The translations under genes were made by a program, and so were the position numbers. From contig ML679956.1 in assembly GCA_007922225.1 (NCBI GenBank), positions 70,858,111-70,922,110 on the forward strand: DNA of 64,000 nt, in the 5' to 3' direction. Source of the DNA: Emydura subglobosa. Taxonomy: Eukaryota > Chordata > Testudines > Chelidae. A model generated the notes under the pieces. That model searched no databases and was not told the origin of the DNA. It worked only from the letters and a program-made list of their open reading frames with translations. Below, piece by piece: positions 20,506 through 31,599 of this stretch (positions are counted from its first letter, which is position 1; every line of letters begins with the position of its first letter).

Positions 20506-21305
20506 TCAAGTGGCTTCCTCCACTTGAATCAATGAACGTCCCCTTAGCTTAGGCTAGTCCATTGTTCCTGGAAGAGCTGGGTTGTTTTATGCATGCCTTA
20601 GTGAGGCGTGAACTACCTCCCTGCTTTTAGTGTTTGCCTAGATCTGCCTCGAGCCAAGAGGCACATATTTGGGACTATTACATAGCAGAGCTTCATACCT
20701 ATACATATGACACTGCAACAAACCTACAACCGTAACAATAACATCCAGCATGTCCTGAGCATTCCAAAAACCCCTTACATGACACACCATGCATTGAACA
20801 ATACACAATTACACTATAAGAGTGAACATGAATGATACACAATCACACCATACGGGTGTACATAGGGGTGCAGTGTGTCAGAGGTACCGATAGCAGTGAA
20901 GCTATGGCAGTGTGGACTTTGGTCCAGGCTAGCCACCCAAATATCCAGGATCCTGGGCAGGTTTATACAGGCCATGCTGAAGCCCTGCAGTGCTGTGGCT
21001 TTGCTGTTATTAGAAGCTGAGCTAGCTAGATTAAAGCTAGCTTGGGTAAGTGTTCCTGTGCTGCAATCACACACACACCCCCTGATTGCAGTGCTGACAT
21101 ACCTTAAGAGTGACTCTCATGTTGCCAGGACAGTGTTGGGAAGCTTAAGATGCTGCTAATGAACTGTGAATAGAGGACTTCAGCCAGGGCTGTCAACTTG
21201 GCTTGACGTTTTACAACACAAGTCACCTTACAGAAAACTGAAATGACAGAATGTGCAGAATTGGGGGCTGTCTGTACATCATATGAATTCCAGATGATAT
21301 TATAA
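20506..21305. other. Region between CR1 and Penelope-like elements
   Basis: 20865-21125 resembles the small MITE-type repeats seen elsewhere in the window (GCAGTGTGGACTTTGGTCC and GTGCTGCAATCACACACAC parts) but its ends are not clear. Nothing else recognised. Confidence 0.4.
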
Positions 21306-21549
21306 AAAACGAGAATCCTGGAGCACCTTAAAGGCTAACAGATTTCTGCAGGCATAAGCTTTCGTGGGCTGCAACCCACTTCGTCAGATGCATGAAATGG
21401 AAATCACTGATAAGAGGTATATATATACATCCAAGGGTAAGAAACATAACAATGGGGAGGGCAAGTGCTAACAAAGTCAGTGCAGTTAGGTTAGATGAGG
21501 CCTATTCACAACCATTGATTAGAAGGTGAGAATGTGTGAACAGTGACAA

Positions 21550-21846
21550 TTACTTCTTGTAATGAGATAACCATTCCAAGTCCCTATTTAGACCCAATCT
21601 GATTGTGTCAAGTTTGCATACGAGTTCCATCTCTGCAATTTCTCGCTGAAGTCTGTTTTTGAAGTTTTTTTGTTGAAGAATGCCAACTTTCAAGTCAGCT
21701 ATACAGTGTCCTGGGAGATTGAAGTGCTCTCCTACTGGCTTATGGATGTTACCATTTTTTATGTCTGATTTGTGTCCATTTATTCTTTTGCGTAGTGACA
21801 ATCCAGTTTGGTCAATGTACATGGCAGAGGGGCATTGCTGGCACAT
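21550..21846 (-). pseudogene. Penelope-like GIY-YIG endonuclease fragment
   Basis: 98 open residues with CQQCPSAMYIDQTGLSLRKR, then INGHKSDIKN, EHFNLPGH and KNRLQREIAEMELV. This is the Penelope-type GIY-YIG module with its Arg and Glu segments. The usual YIG is YID here. It ends in HYKK and a stop, the natural end of the ORF. Confidence 0.85.
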
Positions 21847-21857
21847 GATGGCATATA

Positions 21858-22439
21858 TTACATTATTAGATGTGCAGGTGAATGAGCTCCTGATGGTGTG
21901 GCTGATGTGGTTAGGACCTGTGATGATGTCACTAGAGTCAATGTGCGGGCAGAGTTGGCAATGGGGTTTGTTGCAGGGATAGTTCCTGGGTTAGTGTTCT
22001 TTTTGTATGGTGTACGGTTGCTGGTGAGTATTTGCTTCAGGTTGGGGGGTTGTCTGTAAGCAAGGATAGGCCTGCCTCCTACGTCTTGAGCGAGTGAGGG
22101 ATCATCTTCTAGGATAGGTTGTAGATCCTTAATGATGTGTTGGAGAGATTTTATCTGGGGATTGTAGGTGATGGCCAGTGGTGTTCTGTTGTTTTCTTTG
22201 TTGGGTCTGTCCTGTAGTAGGTGACTACTGGGTACCCGTCTGGTTCTGTCAATTTGTTTCTTCACCTCCCCAAGTGGGTACTGTAGTTTTAAGAATGTTT
22301 TATGGAGATCCTGTAGGTGTTTGTCTCTGTCTGAGGGATCAGAGCAAATCCGGTTGTATCTTAGGGCTTGGCTTAGACAATAGATTGTGTAATGTGTCCA
22401 GGGTGGAAGCTGGAGGCATGAAGGTATGTATTGCAGTAA
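21858..22439 (-). pseudogene. Penelope-like element linker between RT and endonuclease
   Basis: A 135-residue open segment (RRVPSSHLLQDRPNKENNRT, DLQPILEDDPSLAQDVGGRP) represents the RT thumb and linker that precedes the endonuclease. It ends at a frameshift near 21858. Confidence 0.75.
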
Positions 22440-23311
22440 GTTGGTTTTCAGTATAGAGTGGTATTAATGTGACCATCCCTTATTTGTATTGTAGTGTCCA
22501 GGAAGTGGATTTCTTGTGTGGACTGGTCCAGGCTGAGGTAGATGGTGGGGTGGATGTTGGTGTAGAGAGCTTCTACATCCATAGTGGCTAGGATGGTGTT
22601 TTCTGGAAGATCACCGATGGACTGTAGTTTTCTCAGGAAGTCAGTGGTATCACGAAGATAGCTAGGAGTGCTGGTGGCATAAGGCCTGAGGAGAGAGTCC
22701 ACATAGCCTGACAGTCCTGCTGTGAGAGTGCCAATGCCTGAGATGATGGGGCGTCCAGGATTCCCGGATCTGTGGATCTTGGGTAGTAGATAGAATAACC
22801 CTGGTCGGAGCTCAGGGGGTGTCTGTGTAGATTTGTTCCTGTGTTTCTTTAGGGAGTTTCTTAAGTAGATGTTGTAGTTTCTTTTGGTATTCCTCAGTGG
22901 GATTGGGCAGTAGTGGCTTGGAGAATGTGGTGTTGGAGAGTTGTCCGGCAGCCTCCTGTTCGTAATCCAACCTATTCATGAGGAGTACAGCACCTCCTTT
23001 GTCAGCCTCTTTGATTATAATGTCAGGGTTGTTATTAAGGCTGTGGATGGCGTTGCGTTTTGCATGGCTGAGGTTCTGGGGCAAGCGATGTTGCTTGTCT
23101 ACAATCTCAGTTTGTGCACGTCGTGGAAACACTCTATGTAAAAGTCTAGCCTGTTGTTTCGACCATCAGAAGGAGTCCATGCAGAATTCTTCTTGTAGCG
23201 TTGGTAGGAAGGTACCTGTGGGTTATTGTGTTGTTCAGTGGTGTGGTGGAAATATTCCTTGAGTCGGAGATGGCGAAAGTAGGATTCCAGGTCACCGCAG
23301 AACTGTATCAT
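22440..23311 (-). pseudogene. Penelope-like RT with catalytic core deleted
   Basis: Open segments read IIKEADKGGAVLLMNRLDYE, then LPKIH-type sequence in a shifted frame, then SIGDLPENTILATMDVEALY, which is RT motif A with its Asp. Straight after ALYTNIHP, at about 22550, the sequence jumps to STQEIHFLDTTIQIRDGHIN. In intact family members, motif B and the catalytic DD motif lie between these two points. The missing part removes the active site. Confidence 0.85.
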
Positions 23312-23596
23312 GTGTGTGGGGGTGGTAGGGCAGAAAGATTTTATGAAATTGTATCATGAAATTACTGTCATGGAAGGTCTATCTGTATGTGGATTCATCA
23401 GTGCTGAGAGGACATGCAGCAGGTGCATTCCAGACTCAGGACAATGGGGAGGTACTTAACTTTTAACCACAATACTTTGCCCATGCTAAGTGGATTTGCT
23501 CAGTAGTAAGAAGACACTTATTCCTCTGGCTGAAGGGAGGGAGAAAGGCAGGAATAAGGAGACACGGAGCACCACACAGGAAGAGGAAGCACTGGG

Positions 23597-23720
23597 TAGG
23601 GTGACCAGATGTCCTGATTTTATAAAGACAGTCCCAATATTTGGGACTTTTTCTTATATAGGCGCCTATTACCCCCCAACCCCTATCCCGATGTTTCACA
23701 CTTGCTAGCTGGTCACCCTA
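23597..23720. mobile_element. Small MITE with terminal inverted repeats, TA-flanked
   Basis: TAGGGTGACCAGATGTCC at the left and GCTGGTCACCCTA at the right are inverted repeats. The 124-bp interior is short and palindrome-like. TA at both outer ends fits a Tc1/mariner-type TA target duplication. Confidence 0.85.
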
Positions 23721-24695
23721 CAACTGGAGAGGAGAAACGAAGTCACAGAAGCTGGGAAAAAGTCTCCCTGATGAAGAAGCAATCCACCAGGTAGAAGCCT
23801 CCTGAGGCACAGGATCCTGCCTGCTTTCCTGAACACAGATGGTCCCTCCAAGGATTCCCAAAGAGAAGGGTGAGCTAGTGAGGGGCATTGCAGTTAGGAT
23901 GTTTGTTGTTTTCTAATAGTGTCTTGTGCTTTATATGATTAAGTAAAGGAGTAAATGTGTTAGACTTTGGTGCAAAGAATCTATTCGAGTCTATGCAGAC
24001 TTTTCTTACCAAGCTCATCACTGTCATATCTAGGTGTCTTCCAGCACACCATTAAGCAGTGTGGCATTGGGTGTGTGCAGGAATTTACATTTGAATACCT
24101 TTTGGAGGGGCACATTAAAAACGCATAAATGAAAGGTTCTTGCGACACCCCCTCCACCCTGCAGATTTCTCAGGACACCTCGGGTGGGGACACCCAGGAG
24201 CGAGAAGATAGCAGCTCCCCCTGGCAACGGCACTCTCTGTGTTCCTGCAGCCCAGGGAGGGAGGAAACAGCAGGGCAGCCAGCTGCCAGCTGAGCTCCTT
24301 GTCCGCCCACCTCTACCGCTGCAGCCTGCTGGTTCCCCTGCCCTGCTGCTGGAGTCCCAGCACTGCTGCCTGCTGTGAAGACCATGCACTGAGGTGAGTC
24401 GGGGTGGAGGCAGAGGCAACATGTGGGCCTCTAGCAGCAGGGAAGGAGAAGCAGCAGGCTGCAGCTGTAGAGATGAGGGGAGAGGAGCTCAGCCGGCAGC
24501 TAGCTGCCCTGCTACTTCCTCCCTCCCCACGCTGCAGGGACACCTGCTTACCCTCCTTTGTGCATGCCCCTGAATGTGGCTACACATCTGTCACATGTTG
24601 TTTGTTCTTTCTACCTCTCTCAAGAGGGAGAAGCATGTGGAGTGTCCCACTTTGGTAGAGGTTTTCTTTTGGGGGGTGGGGGGTGGTTTGTGTTA
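23721..24695. other. No gene recognised; GC-rich 24150-24540
   Basis: Short frames on both strands around 24170-24540 follow from GC-rich CTGCTG/CAGCAG composition. TTTGGAGGGGCAC at about 24103 recurs at about 47800, hinting at a shared dispersed repeat. Confidence 0.5.
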
Positions 24696-24699
24696 AATG

Positions 24700-25090
24700 T
24701 CCCAGTTAGAGAAGGCAAGGTCAAAGAAATTTGATTTGACATTCTGTGGGAAGCCAGAGCATGCAGGACAGGTTTGACATGTTCACAGTAGCTTGTGTTG
24801 CTGAGGAGATGCACTGCAGCATTCTGAACTACGTAGTTTCCTAAGTGTTGAAGGCTTCATGCCCAGGTATATCACATTGTTGTAGTCCAGCCAGGAGGTG
24901 ATAGATGTTAATAACTGAGGCCAAGTCATCACCCGCCAGGATGGGATGGAGTCCTCTAGCCAAGCAGAGATGATAGAAGGCATTACTCCTGGCCATCACA
25001 AAGAGAGAGCTCAGTGTCAGACTACACTCTGAATTGACCAGTTGTGGATGTGAACCATCAGTCAAAGGAGACTGCACTCTAGTTGCACCG
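24700..25090 (-). mobile_element. L2-type LINE fragment (ORF2 C-terminus)
   Basis: Minus-strand translation gives ARSNAFYHLCLARGLHPILA, GDDLASVIN, LDYNNVIYLGMKPSTLRKL and HVKPVLHALASHR. These correspond to the L2 LINE C-terminal segment that also appears at 41150-41400 on the + strand. Frameshifted and truncated. Confidence 0.75.
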
Positions 25091-25630
25091 CGGCTATGCG
25101 TGTGTTATATACCTCACATCTACTAAGTGCCTCCTGAGAGAGCTAAACTGTAACATAGGCTCACACCTTTCAGTGGGATTCTGAGAGAGTGTGTGTTTAA
25201 GCAACTGTGTATCCTGGGGGTCAGCATTGGTCCTGGGGGCCTAAGGCAGGTGGGCTGTGGGGCTCCATTTCTGTGAAGGGATAGACTGAGGATTGGTGCC
25301 AAGAAATGTACCAGAGACCAAGGGAGAGAACAGTGCAGCAGCTTGCTGAGACTGAGAGAGGCTTAGACCATCCAGGGATCCAGAGGCTTGGATTTCCCTC
25401 ACAGCAGGTTAGTGAATGACCACAAGGAGGCACTCAACTAGGATTTGTGACAGAACCAAATTACCATTTTGGAGTATTAGTGATCACTGAGATTCAATAA
25501 AATATCCTCACTACTGCATGCACATGTAAGTAGGAATAAACTACAGGTGATGCTTTACTCTCGGTCTCTGCAGAAAACTCCACTGATGTTAATGGACATT
25601 CTGTTCACAGAAGTGGGGTAGAATGTGGTT

Positions 25631-25728
25631 CATAGAATCATAGAATATTAGGGTTGGAAGGGACCTCAGGAGGTCATCTAGTCCAACCCCCTGCTCAAAG
25701 CAGGACCAACCCCAACTAAATCATCCCT
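25631..25728 (-). mobile_element. CR1 LINE 3' end fragment
   Basis: On +: CATAGAATCATAGAATATTA, then GGAAGGGACCTCAGGAGGTC. Only about 100 bases of the CR1 3' terminus. Confidence 0.88.
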
Positions 25729-25904
25729 TTATTTAATCCCAGACAAAAATTTTTATTAAGGTGAAGTTAAAATTGAGGGTATATATGAAGATAAAAATCC
25801 TTACAAGACCACTGTAGCTAATAAGACAAAGGCCATTAAGAAGGCAGGAAAATCAGAGTTAAAGCTATCTGTCCTGGGTACCTCTATAACCCCCCAATAC
25901 AGTA

Positions 25905-26105
25905 GTATCTGTGCACCCGAAAATCTCTAGTGCATTTATCCTCACAAGACCCCGGCGAGGTAGGGCAATGCTATTATCTCGATTTTATAGATGGGACTCA
26001 AAATAATGAAGTGATTTTCCCAAGGTCACACAGGATGTCTGTGATGAAACAGGGCATTTAACCTGGGTTTCCCAGGTCCCAGGCTAGGGCCCTGACTATT
26101 TACAA
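25905..26105 (+). mobile_element. MIR-like SINE
   Basis: GCGAGGTAGGGCAATGCTAT, TTTTATAGATGGGA and CCAAGGTCACACAGG appear in the order of the MIR core, followed by a CCTGGGTTTCCCAGG-type tail. Confidence 0.75.
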
Positions 26106-26524
26106 CTAGCATACACTGAGCTAAATTTACAAGAATCCCGAATATGAGAGAAGACTTGTCCATGGAGGAAAATCTGAAATCCAGACCATTGTACCCACCT
26201 CCTCGACTGTTGCAGCACCTTTCAGTGTCATTGTTGAGGTTCCATCCATCAAAAAGACACCTTGAGAACAGCATGGTGTCAGTCCCGCTGCCATCCTAAT
26301 GGAACCAGTAGCAGCGGATGCAGGCAAGCTACCAGAAAGCACACCTGTGTGCTGCCTATGCGCAGCTGTTCACATGCTGCAGCTGCTGCTGATGCATTGG
26401 CACAACACAATACATGCCAGTCCAGTATATTAACTTCAATCAAGACTTTATGTCTTTCTACAAAATATACTATAGCTCAAATGGTAGTCATGGGTTTGAT
26501 GCAGAAATCACTGGGTGAAGTCCG

Positions 26525-26600
26525 ATGACTGTGTTATGCAGGAGGTCAGACTAGAGGATCACAATGGTCTGGTTTGGCCTTAAACTCTCTGAACGTTAAT
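26525..26600 (+). mobile_element. CR1/L3-type LINE tail fragment
   Basis: TATGCAGGAGGTCAGACTAG plus a diverged CACAATGGTCTGGTTTGGCC end. Confidence 0.65.
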
Positions 26601-26999
26601 TGGGAGGGGAACCATTAGAGAGGAGAAAAGTGATCCCCTTATCTCCTGTTTCTTTGTGGATGAGAAGTGATTACCTTTGTATTCATACTACTGAAACAAT
26701 ACAAAATGCAGATGAGAAAAACTTGGTGTAACTTCGGCCAGTCCTTTTTGGCTGATTTCATGCCATTTAGAGATGAGATGTTTTCATTACCAATTTCTAT
26801 CTCATTGCCAGTGCAGAATTGCTTCCTGCTGCAGTCCATGGGATTGAGTTACTACAACTGAGAACAGAATGTGGCCCTTTTTTCATTCCCCATCAACTGT
26901 TATATGAAGAAGCATGTCATGCTCACTTACAGATTCAAACATGGTTTAATTTTCTCAGTGGTTCTACATATTAGGGAGGGAATCTTCTTCTAAAGGCTA
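26601..26999. other. No feature recognised
   Basis: AT-rich unique-looking sequence with short overlapping frames on opposite strands at 26639-26861 and no motif. Confidence 0.5.
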
Positions 27000-27210
27000 G
27001 TCCAAGGGTTAGAGTAGTAGCCTGGGGCTCTGGAGACATTTCCTTTGTGACCTTGGTCAAGTTACTACTTCTTTCTGTGCCACAGTTCCCCATCTGTAAA
27101 ATGGGGATAATAGTACTGCCATACCACAAAGGAGGGTGGAGAGCATAAATACCTAAAACATTGTGTGGTGCTTACATGCTACAGTAATGGGACCCATATA
27201 AGTACATTAG
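27000..27210 (-). mobile_element. MIR-like SINE
   Basis: On +: TGTGACCTTGGTCAAGTTAC, GTTCCCCATCTGTAAAATGG and GGATAATAGTACTGCCATAC, antisense of the MIR core. Confidence 0.75.
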
Positions 27211-27394
27211 ATGGATGAATCTTGACAAAGACACATTATAGATTAATCCAGCTAATTAATAAGTAGAAGAACCACAGGGGGTTTTTTTTAAAAGGAGAGA
27301 GTTAGCATCATGTAATTCACTATCGAGAACTGAGAATGCAACTTCAGTTACAAAATCTAATGCAGAATAAATCAGTTTGTTCTTTGTACAGTTT

Positions 27395-27515
27395 TTCAGT
27401 CGAATTAAGATTTATTTAATTATTTATTACGTTCTGACAGTGCAGTTGGGGTCGTACAAGACACATAATGAAGATGGTCTCTGCCCAAAGAACTTACAAT
27501 CCAAGTCCCTAGTCC
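27395..27515 (+). mobile_element. Dispersed SINE-like repeat fragment
   Basis: TACAAGACACATAATGAAGA and TCTGCCCAAAGAACTTACAA belong to a family also seen at about 30815-30935, 51160-51300 and 58700-58890. The last joins directly to a MIR-like core. Confidence 0.6.
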
Positions 27516-28055
27516 TTCATAGAGTTAAAGACATGCTTAACTTTAGCCACTGGGAACAATTACACCAAACTCACTGGAAACTTCTCTCAGCATGGAAAGT
27601 TACGCATATTTGTCTTTTCAAGATTGGGGCTTAAATCCCCAATTCCACGAACACTTTGGCTTATGAACAATCCTACATCTATGAATCATCCCTCTGAATC
27701 CAACCTGCTTATGTGCCTTGGGAGTGAATAAAGTGGTTGCAGGACAGGGCCTTAAAAGACAGACACAGAAAAATAACGTTGCATTGGGAAATCCAGAGAA
27801 AAGAGTTAGTTTGGATTTTAAAAAATAATTATTAAATCACTTCTTGTGGAAAGCGCAAAAGAAGTCAGATTTTAGGCAGCATTTGAGTGAGACGGTGGTG
27901 GCTTGAGGCCTGAGCCCTGCACCATTGAATTCAATGAGAATTTTGTCACTGATTTGAGCAGGACCAGGCCTGGATGAAGTGGAATGGAAAGAGTGTTCCA
28001 GGCATGAGGGGAGAGGTGGAAAAAGGCTCAGAGATGAGAACGATAGAGGGACATT
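27516..28055. other. No feature recognised
   Basis: Non-coding sequence up to the GC-rich unit; no repeat ends seen. Confidence 0.4.
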
Positions 28056-29025
28056 GTAGTGAGGAGGTGTGGCCTCCCTCCAAGACTGATGGGGAGCAAC
28101 AGGCCGGGCCTGTGGGGGCGGAGCCAGAGACTGCCTGTCTGCCAGCCTGGAAGTGAGGGGGCGGGACAGGAAGTACAAAAGAGAGGCCCAGGAGCTCAGT
28201 CAGCGGCCAGCTCCCGGAGGGAAAGGATGTCCCTCCTGGCCCTCGAGCTCTGCCTGCGGCCTGGTACCCAGGTGAGCCGACCAGATTGGGTACTCGGGGA
28301 AGCGGACCAGGGCTGGCATCCGGGTGCTGGCGAAGGAGCAGCGTGAGACCTGGGGCCCAGCAGTACCCCCGGATCCACCCACCCTGTCGGACTCGGTGAT
28401 CCTGAAGGGCGAGGACCTGAAGGAGCTGCCTGACACAGATGCAGAGGACGTGGCCCTACCGGGGCCAGACCTAGAGGAGCTGCCCTTGGAATTGCAAGAG
28501 GACGATGGTGAGGCATGGGCCCTGACAGGGCCGGATCTGGAGGAACTGCCCCCCGTGAACAGCCCTGAAGAGCTGCCTGACCTGCCACTCCCGATGAGAT
28601 CGAGGGGTTCTACAACCTGCCCCTGGGCACCTACCCCAACGAGGCCGACTTGACAGCAGGACACCAGGTACCTGAGGAACAGGGGGAAGGAAGTAGCCCA
28701 TGGGAGGGGCCACACTCTCCGGGGACCGGGAAGCCGGATGGTAACTCAGCGTGTTGCGGTTGGGGCCCCGCTGACCCCGTGGCATACCCCGCGGACCCTG
28801 TGGCCTACCCCTCGGTCACAGCTAGGGACCTGGGCTGGGATGCAGTGGAGTCAGGTGGGCCTGCGTCCCCCTCCCCCTTCCCTGACCACCCTGGTGGCCT
28901 TTGAACTGTTTGCTGCCCCGCCTGGGGCCTTTGAACTATTTATAGCTCGGAGACTGATCCCCCAGCCCTGAAGCAGGGTAGTGAGGAGGTGTGGCCTCCC
29001 TCCAAGACTGATGGGGAGGGACCGC
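28056..29025 (+). repeat. GC-rich ~0.92-kb unit with flanking direct repeats, locus 1
   Basis: GTAGTGAGGAGGTGTGGCCT followed by CCCTCCAAGACTGATGGGGA starts at 28056 and recurs at 28978, period 922. The interior is GC-rich and reads on + as an acidic peptide with repeated GPDLEELP (28324-28653, 109 open residues). The TGTTGCGGTTGGGGCCCCGC and GGCCTGCGTCCC segments match locus 2 (60682-62700) in the same order. It could be the internal part plus short terminal repeats of a small retroelement, or one monomer of a long-period tandem array. I do not recognise the peptide. Confidence 0.75.
28324..28653 (+). CDS. Hypothetical acidic repeat peptide within GC-rich unit
   Basis: 109 open residues rich in Glu, Asp, Leu and Pro. 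The phrase GPDLEELP occurs twice (ALPGPDLEELPLELQ, ALTGPDLEELPP) with weaker relatives (GEDLKELPD, SPEELPDLPLP). Locus 2 reads a related peptide in the same position, with AWEPEEGPPRSP-type repeats and GPEDLEELP. That the register is kept in two diverged copies suggests past coding, but there is no start context, no domain and no expression evidence in the sequence. Confidence 0.3.
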   Translation: MLAKEQRETWGPAVPPDPPTLSDSVILKGEDLKELPDTDAEDVALPGPDLEELPLELQEDDGEAWALTGPDLEELPPVNSPEELPDLPLPMRSRGSTTCPWAPTPTRPT

Positions 29026-30483
29026 CAACCATACTACAGACATGAATGGCTTCTAGGTTGGAATCACTAGTGGAGTGGCAAGGGCAGGCCTGTGGAAAAG
29101 GTTGCAGGAGAAGGTCCTGTTTCATTCCTGTGACGATGGATATTACACACTGAGGTGTTGGGATGTCAGGATTCACCATCCCAGCTAATCGGAGATTAGC
29201 AGCAATATGTATTCTTACCAGATACGATACTTCTGTGGACTGCTTTAAGCAGCTTAAAGGATGATTCAGAACCATTCAGGGGTGATATTGAGTTTATGAA
29301 ACTAGCAGGAAAAAAACCCTCAAACACTGTTCCTTGAGTTGAAGGTAACAGATTCATTTTCTGGTTGATTACTATATGAGCAGTGGAGCTTGTAGAAGTA
29401 TGGGGGGAAGCTACACACCCACCAGTAGCCAAATCCACTTCTGCTGTATAGGAAAATAACATTTTAAAACTGCAGAATTGCTGTTTAATTTACCGATACT
29501 TCCATTCCAACTCATTAACTTCTTTGTGCACTGTCCCATTTTATCTTCAATCTCATAGCTGCTTGCATAGCCCAAGGACATGATATGGACCTTTGTGCAT
29601 TCCACGTAGTATCTGCATGAATCATCTGGAGCCATGTAACAGAATTTATACTTGTAATTAACCAAACTAGCCACTGAAGGGCACCATTACATCAAAGAAA
29701 TATTTATGTTAACTTAACTGTACAAAGGCCAAATCTTGAAGAAGATAGATACATTGGATCTAAATGATTAAATAGTGCATATATATCCTTGCACACTATC
29801 ATTTATATTCACTTGCAGATATATAAAGGAGCTAGCTGCCTTTTAGATACAGTTATTATCAATTAGATGATCTCATTTCTGATCTGCAAATAGATATATC
29901 TTGTATATGGCAAGTACAAGTGAAGATGAAGCAGTGAACAATTTTTGCAAGAGTTGTAATAGCAATGGAGAGCATCTATACTGATGGATTTTAATTTTAA
30001 AATCACTAAGTTACTTGATTGCACTTGACAATATTTTCTAGGTACTCCCATATAATAACACAAAGCCCTTTCCTGAGAGTGGAAAAAATATTCTGTTTCA
30101 TTTTCATGACCTTTCATATTACATAATGGTTCTTGTGCCTTTAGATATAAAGTGTATGATCTTTTCTGTGGTATCAAATACAAAACATTTAGCATATGCC
30201 CAACGGAACTAGATATGTTTTAAAGTCATCCAAGTGGGGGAATGAGATCTTTAAAAAGTTAAGTTGATCAACATTTGATCAGGATGAAGGTATAGCTAAC
30301 TGGCTCCCTGTTTATATTTTATTCTGGTTTAAATAAGAACTGAAAAGACACCTATCCCAGGGCCTCAGGGTCAGATTTTTTAAAGAGAGTTCGGTGTTTG
30401 GGCACCATTGTAAATTCCACTAGGTAATTATCTGCATCTGTTATCTGTTATCTAAATACCTTCAAAAATCTGGCCAGAGGAAT
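29026..30483. other. No feature recognised
   Basis: AT-rich sequence with a few minus-strand open frames of 80-110 codons (29196-30195) that lack motifs and carry strongly AT-driven composition. About 30375-30480 resembles dispersed non-coding repeats (TAAATACCTTCAAAAATCTGG). Confidence 0.45.
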
Positions 30484-30622
30484 AGCTCTGTGTAAGCACA
30501 AAAGCTTGTCACTCTCACCAACAGAAGCTGGTCCAGTAAAAGATATTACTTCACCCACCTTGTCTCTCTAATATCCTGGGACCAACACAGCTACAACAAC
30601 ACTGCATCTCTCTAGGCAGTAA
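30484..30622 (+). mobile_element. Solo Penelope-like 3' tail
   Basis: ACAAAAGCTTGTCACTCTCA, AAGATATTACTTCACCCACC and the GGACCAACACAGCTACAACA end are a variant of the Penelope-like 3' terminal region (compare 21306-21420 in the opposite orientation). Confidence 0.7.
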
Positions 30623-30814
30623 TGCCATGGTTTAAAACATAATATGCTTCAGATTCTCACTGATTTCAATGGAGTTACACTGATTTATGCCAAATGAGGA
30701 TTTCGCCCAGGGTGTGTATGTACAGGCAAATTACAGTAGTGTGAGTTGGTGGGCTGACTCAGCAGAAATAGAAGAGGGATGCAGTTGGCAAGGGCTTTCC
30801 ACAAGGAATGTATC

Positions 30815-30935
30815 ATTTTATTATTAATTGTATGTATAGTAGCACCCACTAGGTGCTAGGCACCTTCCAAACACTGGAAGTAAGATGATCCCTGCTCCAA
30901 GGAACTTGTACTCTTATCAGAATCGGTTCATAATC
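30815..30935 (+). mobile_element. Dispersed SINE-like repeat fragment
   Basis: CTAGGTGCTAGGCACCTTCC followed by TGATCCCTGCTCCAAGGAAC, the same family as at 27395. Confidence 0.6.
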
Positions 30936-31059
30936 AGAAATCCAAACAAGTTAACATAAGCAAAATGAGAGCGACAAAAAACACCCCCAGGCTGGGGTAC
31001 AACACAGTCCTACGGCCATTTGACTGAGCAGTCTCCCTTCTCTGTATCCTGAGCAGGTA

Positions 31060-31570
31060 ATGTCAGGGGAAGAAGTTTGCTTTTTTCCAGGAGCAAAGTC
31101 TAAGGACCTCACCACTAGATTAAACAATATTCTGAATTGGCAGGAGACTCCCTTGGCAGTGATCCACATGGGAGGCAATGTTAGTGCATCAGGCACCATT
31201 CCACAGGTCCTGGAAGATTTCAGAGATCTTGGAAGGGAATTTACTGAAGGAGAGGAACATCCAGACTATTGTCACAGAAATCCTTTCTGTTCCTTCAAGT
31301 GAGAGAAGAAAGAAGGCAGAAGACACTGGAGGTGAACAATTGGTTAAGTGGGTAGTATGCAAGGAAGATTTTGGTTTTATGGAACATCGGGGCACCTACG
31401 TGGAGAAAGGGGGTTGTATGGGTCTCATGGCCTCCATCTCAATAGTAGGGGGACCAATCTTCTGGGTGATAGATTAGCTTGGGTAGTCGGGGGGAAGGGG
31501 AGCTTTAAACTAACCATGAAAGGGGAGGATGTAACTGGGCAGTCATGGTACAAACACTCAAATATATAAA
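31060..31570 (+). pseudogene. CR1-type ORF1 esterase remnant
   Basis: Segments MSGEEVCFFPGAKSKDLTTR, PLAVIHMGGN and, in another frame, GLHLNSRGTNLLGDRLAWVV resemble the SGNH-esterase-type ORF1 domain of CR1 elements, including the late Asp-x-x-His site region (SHGLHLN here, with the Asp lost to Ser). At least two frame changes. Confidence 0.65.
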
Positions 31571-31599
31571 CCAGCCTCACCTCACAGCGACAAATCCAA

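Larger units (their letters stand above)
21306..23340 (-). mobile_element. Penelope-like retroelement, internally deleted
   Basis: On the minus strand: RT domain, then a GIY-YIG endonuclease, then the 3' tail (read on +: GCATAAGCTTTCGTGGGCTG, ACCCACTTCGTCAGATGCAT), a tail abundant in turtle-type genomes. Penelope-like elements prime on telomeric or nicked DNA and differ from LTR and LINE elements by this RT plus GIY-YIG pairing. Confidence 0.9.

Noticed and set aside
24170..24543. Overlapping open frames on both strands in a CTG/CAG-rich block.
   Set aside because: Explained by GC-rich composition; no motif and no splice context.
29863..30195. 110-codon minus-strand frame.
   Set aside because: AT-rich, no domain, no similarity to neighbouring elements.
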